Origin: Lactococcus protaetiae
GTDB lineage: Bacteria > Bacillota > Bacilli > Lactobacillales > Streptococcaceae
Direction of reading: 5' to 3'
Length of the DNA stretch: 64,000 bases
Assembly (NCBI RefSeq): GCF_006965445.1
Contig: NZ_CP041356.1
Span: 2,632,019-2,696,018, forward strand
Position numbers and translations under genes: made by a program. Under the pieces are notes generated by a model. It was not told the origin of the DNA. It was given only the letters and a program-made list of their open reading frames with translations, and ran no database searches. The stretch's first letter is position 1. Each line of letters begins with the position of its first letter. Positions 28,931 to 37,668 of this stretch are shown one piece after another.

Positions 28931-30526
28931 CTAGAGTCTATAATCTAACTTTCGTCCGAAGTCATGATATAGTATGTTTCTATATTGCTTTATGAACCAA
29001 GTATTAACTCCCAAAGTATTATCATTATGCCTACCAATAAGTCCTTTATGTAGTATCACTGCCTCTGGAGAATTTTTTCTGAGGTTATCAGCAATCATTT
29101 GAAAAGCAATATTATCGTAGTCATCATCTTTCATATAGGCAATAGCGAAAATAGTGTTCTTAAAAACTCCTGTTTTAAATTTGTTCCAAAATTTCTCATT
29201 CAAATTTTCTGCTATATCGTTATTTGCTTTGTCTCCAAAGTGCATAACCATATCAAGAGATGTCCCCCACATTTCAGGTCTTTTAATCCTTTCATTCATG
29301 GCTATGCTCCCAATATTAGCAAGAGGTTTCCCTATGATAACCGCGGCTGGTTCTAAATCTGCAGCATAATATAACGAACCAAAAGTTCCCATTGACAGCC
29401 CTGATAAAATTAACTCTTCATTTGTAAAACCTAGCCACTTTAGTTTTTCCTTTATAACCTTGACCACTTCGTGTTCCAGCACATCACTTCCAACATAGAA
29501 ATTTCCTCCTTCAAGTCGTGGATCCCCAATTAAAATAAACGGACAGCCCATACGCCCCATCATTCCTCTACCCTCGAACCCTTCTGCCGAACGATAACCT
29601 GAGAAATAAACAGCTAAGGGAGGCTTTAGGTCTCCAGGATGGAAATAGTAAAAAAGTTCCTCATTACGCACTTTCAAGTCAATAATTCTTTTCCCATTGG
29701 ATAACATCATGCTATTATTTGACAAATGATTTCTAAAATGAATCTGTCCAATTTCAATCTTTCCCACTCCACCTTTAGCATAAAGTGAAACTCCTATGAA
29801 CCTTACATAATCTGACTCATTACTAATAATCTTAATTTGTTTTCTGAATTCTTCAGGACTTCCTTTAAAAATATTTGTGATTTCATTGGTAGATTGATCT
29901 ATCAGAAATATTTTAAATTCCAGTTCAAGCGCTCCTGAAGTAATAGCTATTTCAGGAGTAAATGTGACTCTGCTATTTGCTTCAATACCATGAGGGTGAA
30001 TTTTCCATGAAATGATTTGTTTCATCTCTTGCCCAAAGTCACCTGATAGTTCTAAATAACAATTTCCTTTTTTTCTGTATGTTCCTTTAAAACTTTCTCT
30101 AACTTCGAGATAATCCATACTTAATTTATATCCATATTGCTTTTGAGAAGAATCTAGTGCTATATCAACTATATTTTGTAATTTATCTTCATTTTCTAAA
30201 TCAATCGGAATACTAAATTTTCTATCTAGAATTTTTCTCTGTGACTCTTTAATTGAAGCTTTACTATCAAAGAGTACCTGATATGCCGGAAGTTGTTCTA
30301 ATAACGATGGGAAATTTTGAAGAAGTATCGCATCATTGCCCAAAACAAAAATAGTTCGGCTTTTTTTGGGATTGAATTTATTTTCCTGAAATATTTCCAT
30401 TTGCTCATTATCAGAAATAAAATTATAGTTACCAGGTAACATCACATGATTGAATTTTTCTATTACTTCACTTGGAAAGTTTAATTTTTTTCCGCCTATC
30501 TGAATAATCTCAATTTTTTTCCTCAT
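28931..30526 (-). CDS. asp2: Accessory Sec system protein Asp2 (SRR O-acetyltransferase-like)
   Basis: 531 residues. The C-terminal half is an alpha/beta hydrolase: nucleophile elbow GLSMGTFGS (Ser about 377) and a late His in HKGLIGRHNDN (about 500), matching the catalytic layout by which Asp2 of S. gordonii acetylates GlcNAc on the adhesin. The N-terminal part has a beta-rich carbohydrate-binding-like domain (about 140-270). It works with Asp1 and Asp3 at the SecA2/SecY2 translocon. The start overlaps the end of asp1 by 17 bases. Confidence 0.9.
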   Translation of the reverse strand: MRKKIEIIQIGGKKLNFPSEVIEKFNHVMLPGNYNFISDNEQMEIFQENKFNPKKSRTIFVLGNDAILLQNFPSLLEQLPAYQVLFDSKASIKESQRKILDRKFSIPIDLENEDKLQNIVDIALDSSQKQYGYKLSMDYLEVRESFKGTYRKKGNCYLELSGDFGQEMKQIISWKIHPHGIEANSRVTFTPEIAITSGALELEFKIFLIDQSTNEITNIFKGSPEEFRKQIKIISNESDYVRFIGVSLYAKGGVGKIEIGQIHFRNHLSNNSMMLSNGKRIIDLKVRNEELFYYFHPGDLKPPLAVYFSGYRSAEGFEGRGMMGRMGCPFILIGDPRLEGGNFYVGSDVLEHEVVKVIKEKLKWLGFTNEELILSGLSMGTFGSLYYAADLEPAAVIIGKPLANIGSIAMNERIKRPEMWGTSLDMVMHFGDKANNDIAENLNEKFWNKFKTGVFKNTIFAIAYMKDDDYDNIAFQMIADNLRKNSPEAVILHKGLIGRHNDNTLGVNTWFIKQYRNILYHDFGRKLDYRL

Positions 30527-32078
30527 ATTTTTTTGTAATAATCTCCCGCCATTTTCTTATTATGTTATCAGACTCATGTTGCTCAATAATATTCACATTA
30601 TGTACCAATGCCTTATTCCAGTTTCTCAGGTTATAAATGAAATAATCTATGAAATCTTCTAATTCTTTTTCATCATTAGAGTCCTTCAACGTAAACCCAT
30701 TTTTTCCATCTGTAATAAAATCACTTGTATGCTTTGATATAATTGGTATTCCAGCACTTATCGCTTTAGAATGACGTAACATATTGTATTTATCTTCTAA
30801 ATCCAAATAAATTCTTGCACTGTTTAAAGCATCTTCAATCATTGCAGAGTCTGGTTGGTAAATATAATCTATTCTGAGGTTCGCATTAACTGCCCCAACA
30901 TATTTTGACCAGTCTGATGAATCTTGAAGTTCTCTAACTGCTTCTACATCTTGGGTAAATAGTTGCTTCTCTCTTTTTGCAGTAATATACTTTTCTACTT
31001 TGAGATACTCTGTTGAATCAATACTAACTTCAAAATAACTTTCAATGATTAACTTCTGTGTGAATTTCGCTCTCTCCATGCTCTTAAAGTCATCTATTTC
31101 GAAAATTAAAGAGAGCTGTTCATCCTTAATAACTTTCTGAATCATCGAAGCGACAATCTTATCTTCTTGTGGATGAATTGATGATATTTTGCAATAGATT
31201 TGCATCTGTGCGGTTGAATCACTTACACCTAAATTGAGCTGTGGTAGAAAGATAGGGATGTAATTCTGCACTTTATTTTTTGACATCCTAGTTCGAGTAT
31301 CAACAATCAATTCTGCCTCTTCTCTATCTTCCTCTAATCTATCTGTAATAATGCGTATCATTTTTCCCTTATACGCTAAACCTTGTGTTTGTTGTATGAT
31401 TTTCTTTTCTGTTGTTGTTACTATTGATATATCATGGTCAGACTGTTTATGAGTGCTTTCTTCCATGACATAATGTAAAACCTCTCTCATAGCTTCGTCT
31501 AATGACGTGTATTTATCTTTTAGAAAATTGTTTCCCTTTTTCTCGATAATGAGATCTTTTCCAATTTGACTTACTGAATTTTCCCCTAATTCGTTAAAAT
31601 ATTTTATTTTATACACTTCGTATTTTTTATTTAAGTAATGTTTTTCTGAAACAAACCCTCTGTCATCATAAACCTCATCAATGAAACTTCCATCAGATTG
31701 TAAGTATCTAATCTTAGACATAAATCCATAATCGTTATAAGACACCTTACCAAAAACTTTCTCTTTTCGAACCAGTAACGTTGCTGATGGAGTATAAATT
31801 TTATCTATATCTGGAGGTAACGCTAAATCTTCTAAACTCAGAGGGTGTCCCATGTCCGTTTTGATATTTTGTAAGACGTCAAATACTCTTACAATATTGT
31901 TATAAGTATGACCACTCCCATTCAGCTTATAACGTAAAAAGGGAATTGGGTTTGTCAGTAATACTTTATTTTGGTAACCTTCTTTAGAAAAAAATTTTGA
32001 TAATGTGAAAACTCTATCTTCTTCTAATTCAGTATTTTCATTCCAATCTGGTATCAAATATATTAAACTTTTATCCAA
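30510..32078 (-). CDS. asp1: Accessory Sec system protein Asp1
   Basis: 522 residues. The N-terminus MDKSLIYLIPDWNENTEL is typical of Asp1, a GT-B-fold protein without proven transferase activity that helps deliver the SRR glycoprotein to SecA2. The C-terminal lobe has RHSKAISAGIPIISKHTSDFITDGKNGF, a degenerate nucleotide-sugar site like those of GT4 enzymes. The start lies 12 bases after secY2. No membrane segments. Confidence 0.9.
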   Translation of the reverse strand: MDKSLIYLIPDWNENTELEEDRVFTLSKFFSKEGYQNKVLLTNPIPFLRYKLNGSGHTYNNIVRVFDVLQNIKTDMGHPLSLEDLALPPDIDKIYTPSATLLVRKEKVFGKVSYNDYGFMSKIRYLQSDGSFIDEVYDDRGFVSEKHYLNKKYEVYKIKYFNELGENSVSQIGKDLIIEKKGNNFLKDKYTSLDEAMREVLHYVMEESTHKQSDHDISIVTTTEKKIIQQTQGLAYKGKMIRIITDRLEEDREEAELIVDTRTRMSKNKVQNYIPIFLPQLNLGVSDSTAQMQIYCKISSIHPQEDKIVASMIQKVIKDEQLSLIFEIDDFKSMERAKFTQKLIIESYFEVSIDSTEYLKVEKYITAKREKQLFTQDVEAVRELQDSSDWSKYVGAVNANLRIDYIYQPDSAMIEDALNSARIYLDLEDKYNMLRHSKAISAGIPIISKHTSDFITDGKNGFTLKDSNDEKELEDFIDYFIYNLRNWNKALVHNVNIIEQHESDNIIRKWREIITKKYEEKN

Positions 32079-32090
32079 ACTATCCTCGAT

Positions 32091-33302
32091 TCAAAATAAT
32101 TTATAATGCCCTTTAGCAAGCATAAATCGAATATCTTCATGAAGACTGTCTACTATGATGATTACCATGAAAATACTTCCGAAATAAAATGCCAGATTTG
32201 ACACATCTGAAATTTTTAATCCTATTATCAGTGGCGCAAGCGAGACAATAAGCATATAGATATTTCCCATGACTATCATGATATTCAATCGTCGTCTGAG
32301 ATATTTTTCTGTCTCCTCTCCTGGCATTACTCCAAGGATATAGTCTCCCGAATCTCTCAAAGATTTAGCAATATCATGAACTCGGATATTAACATGGCTA
32401 AAACCGTAACCTAGAATGGTTAATATCACACCATACGTAATAATTCCCAAAAGAGAAGTGTATGAGAACATTTGAGTTATAATATACAAAAAAGTGCTAC
32501 CTTTCAGAGATGGAATCATGGTTAATAACTGTGGAATGGAGAACAAAGTGACCCCAAACATAAAGGGTAATGCACCCGCGGCTAATACTTTTATAGGGAT
32601 ATACGAATTTTCAAATGTAACATCCATTCCTGTCTGCTGAATTTTAATTCTATATTCTCCTCGATATAAAAATACTGAGATGTAAAGAAACGCGATGGTA
32701 ACGAGTGCTAATATTCCCAAACCAAGTGGAGTAGTGAATAAACCACCCGCTGTTTGCCCTGAAAATAACATCGCAGGAATATTTGCCAAAAGTCCAGGTA
32801 AAATAATTACCATCTGTTTTCCGATTCCTTTTTTCATATTCATATCTGCAATATAAGAAACTATCATTCCGCCTGTTACTAGGATTGTCATTAAAGCTAA
32901 ATGAATTTCATTTTTGGATAGTATTGCAACATCACTATAAACGATGCTCTCTTTAAAATGAGCTATTATTGTGAAAGATTGCAATATACAAAACATAAAA
33001 GTCAATATACGCTGTATAAATCCAGCTTGTTTCGCTGATAGGTTCTTGATTGCATCAATGTCAAGCATCGTGAGAGTACTCCAAAGAATCAAAGCAATCA
33101 TATATGGACCCAGTCCAAGAGAAAAGAGTGTTAATTTTGTTGCATTACCAGCAGTCATATTTGCGAAAATTCTCATAATACCTGCTGATTCTATATTAGT
33201 TGACATTGTTAAGGGAAGCTGGAGTTTACCTCCAAGCTGAACAACTATAATAAATAAAAATGTCCATAAACATCTTTTTATAGCCCCGTAATATTCTTTC
33301 AT
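32091..33302 (-). CDS. secY2: Accessory translocon channel SecY2
   Basis: 403 residues with ten hydrophobic segments, the SecY fold. The first helix and LQLPLTMS match SecY2 more than SecY; the second helix region reads FSLGLGPYMIALILWSTLTML. It is shorter than the housekeeping SecY (about 430), as usual for SecY2. It forms the membrane channel for the glycosylated adhesin. It lies 77 bases after secA2 and 12 before asp1, in one operon. Confidence 0.95.
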   Translation of the reverse strand: MKEYYGAIKRCLWTFLFIIVVQLGGKLQLPLTMSTNIESAGIMRIFANMTAGNATKLTLFSLGLGPYMIALILWSTLTMLDIDAIKNLSAKQAGFIQRILTFMFCILQSFTIIAHFKESIVYSDVAILSKNEIHLALMTILVTGGMIVSYIADMNMKKGIGKQMVIILPGLLANIPAMLFSGQTAGGLFTTPLGLGILALVTIAFLYISVFLYRGEYRIKIQQTGMDVTFENSYIPIKVLAAGALPFMFGVTLFSIPQLLTMIPSLKGSTFLYIITQMFSYTSLLGIITYGVILTILGYGFSHVNIRVHDIAKSLRDSGDYILGVMPGEETEKYLRRRLNIMIVMGNIYMLIVSLAPLIIGLKISDVSNLAFYFGSIFMVIIIVDSLHEDIRFMLAKGHYKLF

Positions 33303-33379
33303 CCTATATCGTTCCTACATTATCGTTATCTTTATTTTTTTAACCTACACTAATCGTGCTCACTGGGTTTCTTCCCAAA

Positions 33380-35758
33380 TCATGGAAACTCAATATCTAT
33401 AGAACCATCAGGATTTACAAATAATTCAGATAGTAGTAAGTTTCTAGTTATATCTAGCCAAAGTCTTTCTATTGTTTCTGTAAAATATCGATTGGCTTCT
33501 ATTTGAAACTCATATAAAGGGTGGTGTTGAGCCCAATTTCGATTTTTTACTACTGATTTTAGCTGCACAAGACCATCTGCTAAATCTATCCATAATGAAT
33601 CTAGCGATTTCAATATGATAACTTGTTTATAATAATTTAGCTGATATTCATTTGATAAGTTCTTTTCCACTATTTTTGTTCGCTTAGAAATATTTTCTAT
33701 CAAAATGTTAGCAGTAGCTTTACGATTGATACTTATTAAGTTTTTTAGTTCCTCTCTATCGTAAGAGTAATTAATGTTATTAAATATAAAATCTGATACT
33801 TTTTGAGTTTCAAGATTTTTTTTGTCTGAAACAAAGGTGTTAATAACTTCTTCAAAGCTTTTCTCAATAATTTTTTCAAAATATTCTGCTTGCGCTTCCA
33901 TTACTGTATTTCTCGCTGCATATACACGTTTCCTAAGAACACTTACAATATCATCATAATCTAATGTGTCTTTTCGCATTTTAATATCTTGATTTTTTTT
34001 ATTTTTTTGAGATTTATAAACAAGTTTCTTATACTTTCTCTTCTTCAAGATTCCTTGTTTGGTTGCATCATGACTTGATAAGTTCTCTTGTTTTTTTCTA
34101 AATTTTTTAACCCAATCAGGAGCATTTTCTACAACTACTCTATCTTCTAAGGAAGCAAAGAAATAACTATCTCCTGGCTCTCCTTGTCTTCCTGCTCTTC
34201 CTCTAAGCTGATTATCAATACGTTCACTTGTCATATTTTCTGTTCCGATGACAATCAATCCGCCATGTCTTTCACTAAATTTATCCAGTTTGATATCCGT
34301 ACCACGTCCAGCCATTGCTGTTGCTACGGTCACAGCTCCTCTCTTTCCTGCCTCACTGATAATTTGTTTTTCCTTATAGGCAGTTGATGCATTTAGTATG
34401 CTATGAGGAATTCGACTGTTTAATAAGAGATTTGAATAAAGTTGAGATTTTGATACTGAACCAGTTGAAATTAAAACTGGTCGTTCGCTTTTTATTGAAT
34501 CTTTGACTAATTCTAACGACTGCAATATTTTCTCTTTATGAGTAAGATAGATTATATCTTCATGATCTGTTCTAATAATTGGCTTATGGGTGGGAAGGCA
34601 TATGACATCTATGCCGTATGTTTCTCGTAATTCTTCTGCATCTGTTTTTGCTGTTCCTGTCATTCCTGATAGGATTTTAAACATTTTGAATAAGTTTTGG
34701 TAAGTGATTGAACCCATTGATTTTGTTTCATTGGTAATTTCTACATCTTCCTTTGCTTCTATTGCCTGATGCATTCCACCCTGTAGTTTTGTCCCTTGAA
34801 GCTTTCGCCCATTCATCTCATCTAAAAGAAATATTTCCTGGTCATCAAGAACGTAATCTCTATTATTTTTAAAAACATAATTTGCCTTCAAAGAAAGTAC
34901 TGCATGCCTGTAAAGGTCTTTATAATTCTCGCTTAAGATTTCTTTAACACCAAAATGTGTTTCCGCCTTTTTTATACCTTCCTCTAGGAACCATACACTC
35001 CTTTTGTCTTCACTTAAATCATAATCTTCACTAAAATTTAGACTTTTTACAAACTTATCAACCATTACATAGAGATTAGATTGTAACTTTGGAGCACCTG
35101 AAATAATTAAAGGAGTCTGTGCCATATCCAAAAGTATTGAGTCTAGTTCATCAATAATTACAAAGTTAAATCCTTGCATATATTGTTTTTCTTTTTCTAC
35201 TGCTAAATTATCAAGAAGATAGTCAAATCCTAAGGCACTATGAGTTGTATATACGATATCTGAAGAATAGATGATTTGCTTATCCAACTCCTTATCGTAT
35301 TCATTTTTCTTTACTCCTACTGCTACGGAAAGTCCTAGCCAGCGGTATACTCTTCCGACATCTTCAGCATCTCTCCATGCCAAATATTCGTTTGCAGTTA
35401 CAACAAAATTTCCACTTCCTACAAGTGCTCTGAGGTATATTGGCATTGTTGCTGTTAAAGTTTTGCCTTCTCCTGTCTTCATTTCTGCGACGTTTCCAAA
35501 GAAAAGGATTACAGCTCCTAAAATCTGGACATCGTAGGGTTCCAAACCCAAGACCCGTCTATCTGCCTCAATCACAACACCGTAGGCTTCGGGGAGTATT
35601 TTCTCTAGTTTTTCTCCTTGCTCAATTCGTTCTCTAAAGATTTTTGTCTGTTTCTTTAATTCTTGATTCGACATCTCTTTGTATTTGAGAAGATTTTGTT
35701 TAATTTTTTTAGTTATTTTCTCGTATTTTCTATATTTATTGCTTTTTTTCATATCCAT
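33380..35758 (-). CDS. secA2: Accessory translocation ATPase SecA2
   Basis: 792 residues, shorter than SecA1 and without its C-terminal Cys-rich zinc linker, as in other accessory SecA2 proteins. Walker A is MKTGEGKT (93-100), Walker B is in IIDELDSILLD (about 205), followed by the preprotein cross-linking domain, then motifs SMAGRGTDIKL-like (TAMAGRGTDIKL) and GRAGRQGEPGDS of the second helicase lobe. It powers export of the adhesin through SecY2. It is the first gene of the leftward operon, unlike the streptococcal order in which it follows asp3. Start: two nearby ATG codons (positions 1 and 3); neither has a strong ribosome binding site. Confidence 0.96.
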   Translation of the reverse strand: MDMKKSNKYRKYEKITKKIKQNLLKYKEMSNQELKKQTKIFRERIEQGEKLEKILPEAYGVVIEADRRVLGLEPYDVQILGAVILFFGNVAEMKTGEGKTLTATMPIYLRALVGSGNFVVTANEYLAWRDAEDVGRVYRWLGLSVAVGVKKNEYDKELDKQIIYSSDIVYTTHSALGFDYLLDNLAVEKEKQYMQGFNFVIIDELDSILLDMAQTPLIISGAPKLQSNLYVMVDKFVKSLNFSEDYDLSEDKRSVWFLEEGIKKAETHFGVKEILSENYKDLYRHAVLSLKANYVFKNNRDYVLDDQEIFLLDEMNGRKLQGTKLQGGMHQAIEAKEDVEITNETKSMGSITYQNLFKMFKILSGMTGTAKTDAEELRETYGIDVICLPTHKPIIRTDHEDIIYLTHKEKILQSLELVKDSIKSERPVLISTGSVSKSQLYSNLLLNSRIPHSILNASTAYKEKQIISEAGKRGAVTVATAMAGRGTDIKLDKFSERHGGLIVIGTENMTSERIDNQLRGRAGRQGEPGDSYFFASLEDRVVVENAPDWVKKFRKKQENLSSHDATKQGILKKRKYKKLVYKSQKNKKNQDIKMRKDTLDYDDIVSVLRKRVYAARNTVMEAQAEYFEKIIEKSFEEVINTFVSDKKNLETQKVSDFIFNNINYSYDREELKNLISINRKATANILIENISKRTKIVEKNLSNEYQLNYYKQVIILKSLDSLWIDLADGLVQLKSVVKNRNWAQHHPLYEFQIEANRYFTETIERLWLDITRNLLLSELFVNPDGSIDIEFP

Positions 35759-35894
35759 TTTTTGATATTTTGCTCACCTTTCACTTTGTCGTATTTCAAT
35801 GAATATTGCTTTTTAGATTGTTACAAATTTATTTTTCTAGCAATATTTTTTATGAGTCCACTCATATTTCATTTCTTTTTCTTCGTAAATCTTC

Positions 35895-35922
35895 TTTCCG
35901 AAAAACTTCTATTTTTCGGAAA
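35895..35922. repeat. Perfect 11-bp hairpin, copy 1
   Basis: TTTCCGAAAAA / TTTTTCGGAAA around a CTTCTA loop, 137 bases upstream of secA2. Nearly identical, in opposite orientation, to 36165-36194. It would lie in the secA2 leader or act as an operator. Confidence 0.7.
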
Positions 35923-36060
35923 TATAAGTCTCTATTTTGCTTCATTTATCCCTTTTGATTATCCTATTAGGAGTCATTTTGTTTAATATATATTTCTTCA
36001 TTATTTTCACTATCGTGCTTCTACAAAAAATGTTACAAAGCGTTATTTTTATGTCTTATT

Positions 36061-36266
36061 TGATATTTTTTTGAGCTTGTAGTATAATTATTAGGAAATA
36101 TATAGACATACTATTTATCAATTTATAATATTTTCTAAAATATTAGATTTGAATACTAGCCTCTATTTCCGAAAAATAGAAGATTTTCGGAAATATGCAG
36201 TATAGAACAGCGGTTAATGACATAGAAAAAGAGCATATTGTGGTCACAATGTGCTCTTCATTTTTT
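36061..36266 (+). ncRNA. Candidate small RNA between secA2 and tRNA-Ser
   Basis: On the plus strand, TTGATA (36061-36066), a 17-base spacer and TATAAT (36084-36089) form a near-consensus promoter. A terminator follows: GAGCATATTGTG-GT-CACAATGTGCTC (36231-36256), then TTCATTTTTT. The plus strand has the G-U pair where the minus strand would have a mismatch. The implied transcript (about 36096-36266) is about 170 bases, contains the second 11-bp hairpin, and has no convincing open frame (a 31-codon frame overlaps the terminator). Not recognised as a known RNA family. Confidence 0.45.
36165..36194. repeat. Perfect 11-bp hairpin, copy 2
   Basis: ATTTCCGAAAA / TTTTCGGAAAT around ATAGAAGA; inverted copy of 35895-35922. 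The two bound a 300-base AT-rich segment. Confidence 0.7.
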
Positions 36267-36300
36267 ATATTTTGGGAAAATCATTAGTCTGTTAAATAAT

Positions 36301-36331
36301 CAAAAAGACTGGGTAAGACCCAATCTTTTTT
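36301..36331 (-). terminator. Terminator of the tRNA-Ser gene
   Basis: GATTGGGT-CTT-ACCCAGTC hairpin followed by TTTTT on the minus strand, 23 bases past the tRNA 3' end. Confidence 0.8.
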
Positions 36332-36353
36332 GAAATTAATGCGTGTATATCAA

Positions 36354-36440
36354 GGAGAGTAAGGGATTCGAACCCTCGCGCCAGTTTCCCGACCTAACGA
36401 TTTAGCAAACCGTCCTCTTCAGCCTCTTGAGTAACTCTCC
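36354..36440 (-). tRNA. tRNA-Ser(GCU)
   Basis: Acceptor arms GGAGAGT / ACTCTCC, anticodon loop TTGCTAA with anticodon GCT, a long variable arm (GTCGGGAAACTGGC region) as expected for serine, and a T-loop GGTTCGAATCC. The CCA end is not encoded. It reads AGC/AGU serine codons. Confidence 0.95.
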
Positions 36441-36544
36441 ATAATGTAAAGAAAATATCAGCTTGAACTTTCAATCCTTTTCAATTTTTTAGTTTTCTCT
36501 CAAAATAGTATTTATAGATACCATTTCGTAAATCAATAGACATG

Positions 36545-36573
36545 ATTCTATCATACTTTAAATTCCTTGTCAA
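36545..36573 (-). promoter_or_regulatory. Promoter of tRNA-Ser
   Basis: TTGACA at 36573-36568, 17-base spacer, TAGAAT at 36550-36545 on the minus strand; a near-perfect housekeeping promoter about 100 bases from the tRNA 5' end. Confidence 0.85.
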
Positions 36574-36759
36574 CTAAAAACTTCGGTCTATTGAAAAATA
36601 CAGAGATGGAACTTGCTGTTTTTTAGTAATTTCTTGACATTCTTAGATTATAATAGAGAATTTTTTATATATCTAGATTTTTCTTCCACGAAGTAGTAAA
36701 ATAGGGGTAGTATCGCTTCTTTACTGGCGAGATAATTAGACACTATCAAGGGGAATATA

Positions 36760-36951
36760 ATGGGACTTACTTTCAGAAAACGTGACGATTTTGACAAAAT
36801 GATGGATGATTTGGGTGTTTCAACAGTAGATTTAGTTATTGATGAAAATAAAACGACTTCTTCTACTGACAAAAAAGACGACCCATTTGCGAAATTTTTA
36901 AAGCCAAAATCGGATGAGGGTGAAAAAGAAAAAAACGAATTGAAAAGTTAA
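36760..36951 (+). CDS. Small conserved acidic protein (SPJ_0845-like)
   Basis: 63 residues, no membrane segment. The N-terminus MGLTFRKRDDFDKMMDDLGV resembles the start of a family of very short streptococcal/lactococcal proteins of unknown function; the rest is Lys/Asp/Glu-rich and probably disordered (DKKDDPFAKFLKPK). SD AAGGGG lies eight bases before the ATG. The next gene on this strand is the DUF4044 protein, a pairing also found in streptococci. Role unknown. Confidence 0.7.
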   Translation: MGLTFRKRDDFDKMMDDLGVSTVDLVIDENKTTSSTDKKDDPFAKFLKPKSDEGEKEKNELKS

Positions 36952-37125
36952 ACTTTTCTTGTTAAAATTAGAGATGGATTATAATCTATCACTCATTTGT
37001 TGTAAAGTGTTGCAATGAATCGAGATTGCGGTCTAGCTTCATGATAACTACAGCTGGCATCATCGCCCCTTATAGTTGTTATTGACTTTTTAAAGTGGGA
37101 CTAGTATATATTTATTGAGGATATT

Positions 37126-37242
37126 ATGGCATATAAAAAACCAGAAAAAAGCACATTTCAAAAAGTTACTATGGTCGTTGTAATCATTATGGTCGTTTTG
37201 ACTGTCTTTAGTGTACTTGCTACAATGCTTTCAGCACTATAA
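37126..37242 (+). CDS. DUF4044-family single-pass membrane peptide
   Basis: 38 residues: MAYKKPEKSTFQKVTMVVVI..., a short basic head followed by one membrane helix (about 14-37). The TFQKVTMVVVIIMV core is the DUF4044 signature. SD GAGGAT lies three bases before the ATG. It sits after the SPJ_0845-like gene and is followed by a strong terminator. Function unknown. Confidence 0.8.
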   Translation: MAYKKPEKSTFQKVTMVVVIIMVVLTVFSVLATMLSAL

Positions 37243-37247
37243 AATTT

Positions 37248-37314
37248 CTGTCAGTACTGACAGAAAACGACTTAATTAAAAAGTTACTGACTAAATTCTG
37301 TCAGTAACTTTTTT
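37248..37314 (+). terminator. Palindrome plus terminator after the DUF4044 gene
   Basis: A perfect CTGTCAG-TA-CTGACAG palindrome (37248-37263) is followed by an AAAAAGTTACTGAC / GTCAGTAACTTTTT hairpin with a T-run (37278-37314). The second hairpin itself contains CTGAC/GTCAG words and closely resembles the proC terminator. Confidence 0.85.
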
Positions 37315-37319
37315 ATATT

Positions 37320-37668
37320 TTTAGTTAGCAATTTATCAAAACAAGTGCGTGCTATCTCCGCCTTACGGCTACGCTGTCGATGCTCGCTACGCCACTAGAT
37401 GTAACAACTAGCATATCCGTAAGCGCTGAAGCGCAAACGGCTATCCTAGTTGTTACATCTAGTGGCTTAGTGAAATCGACAGCGCAGCAAAGCGGAGATA
37501 GAGCGAATGGATAACGAAGCGAAGCGGAGGTGTGACCTCATATCGAAGATGTGAGGTTGTACCTTAAATTCAGTGGTAAGTTGCCCTTTTATCAGTCGCT
37601 TCAGCGACTAGAGAAAAGGGACAAATGTTTTACGAAACTATCACTGAATAAGTCTTGACTTCATTTAA
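37320..37668. repeat. Composite repeat locus with a 150-base inverted repeat
   Basis: No gene. It contains nested inverted arms: CTATCTCCGC (37352-37361) with GCGGAGATAG (37492-37501), GCTGTCGAT (37373-37381) with ATCGACAGC (37475-37483), and a 21-base perfect pair 37391-37411 / 37446-37466. Module B follows (about 37546-37663), the same block as at 5.7, 41.0 and 59.0 kb, ending five bases from the ileS stop. Confidence 0.85.

Noticed and set aside
36195..36290. 31-codon frame in the candidate small RNA
   Set aside because: It runs through the terminator hairpin and has only a weak ribosome binding site.
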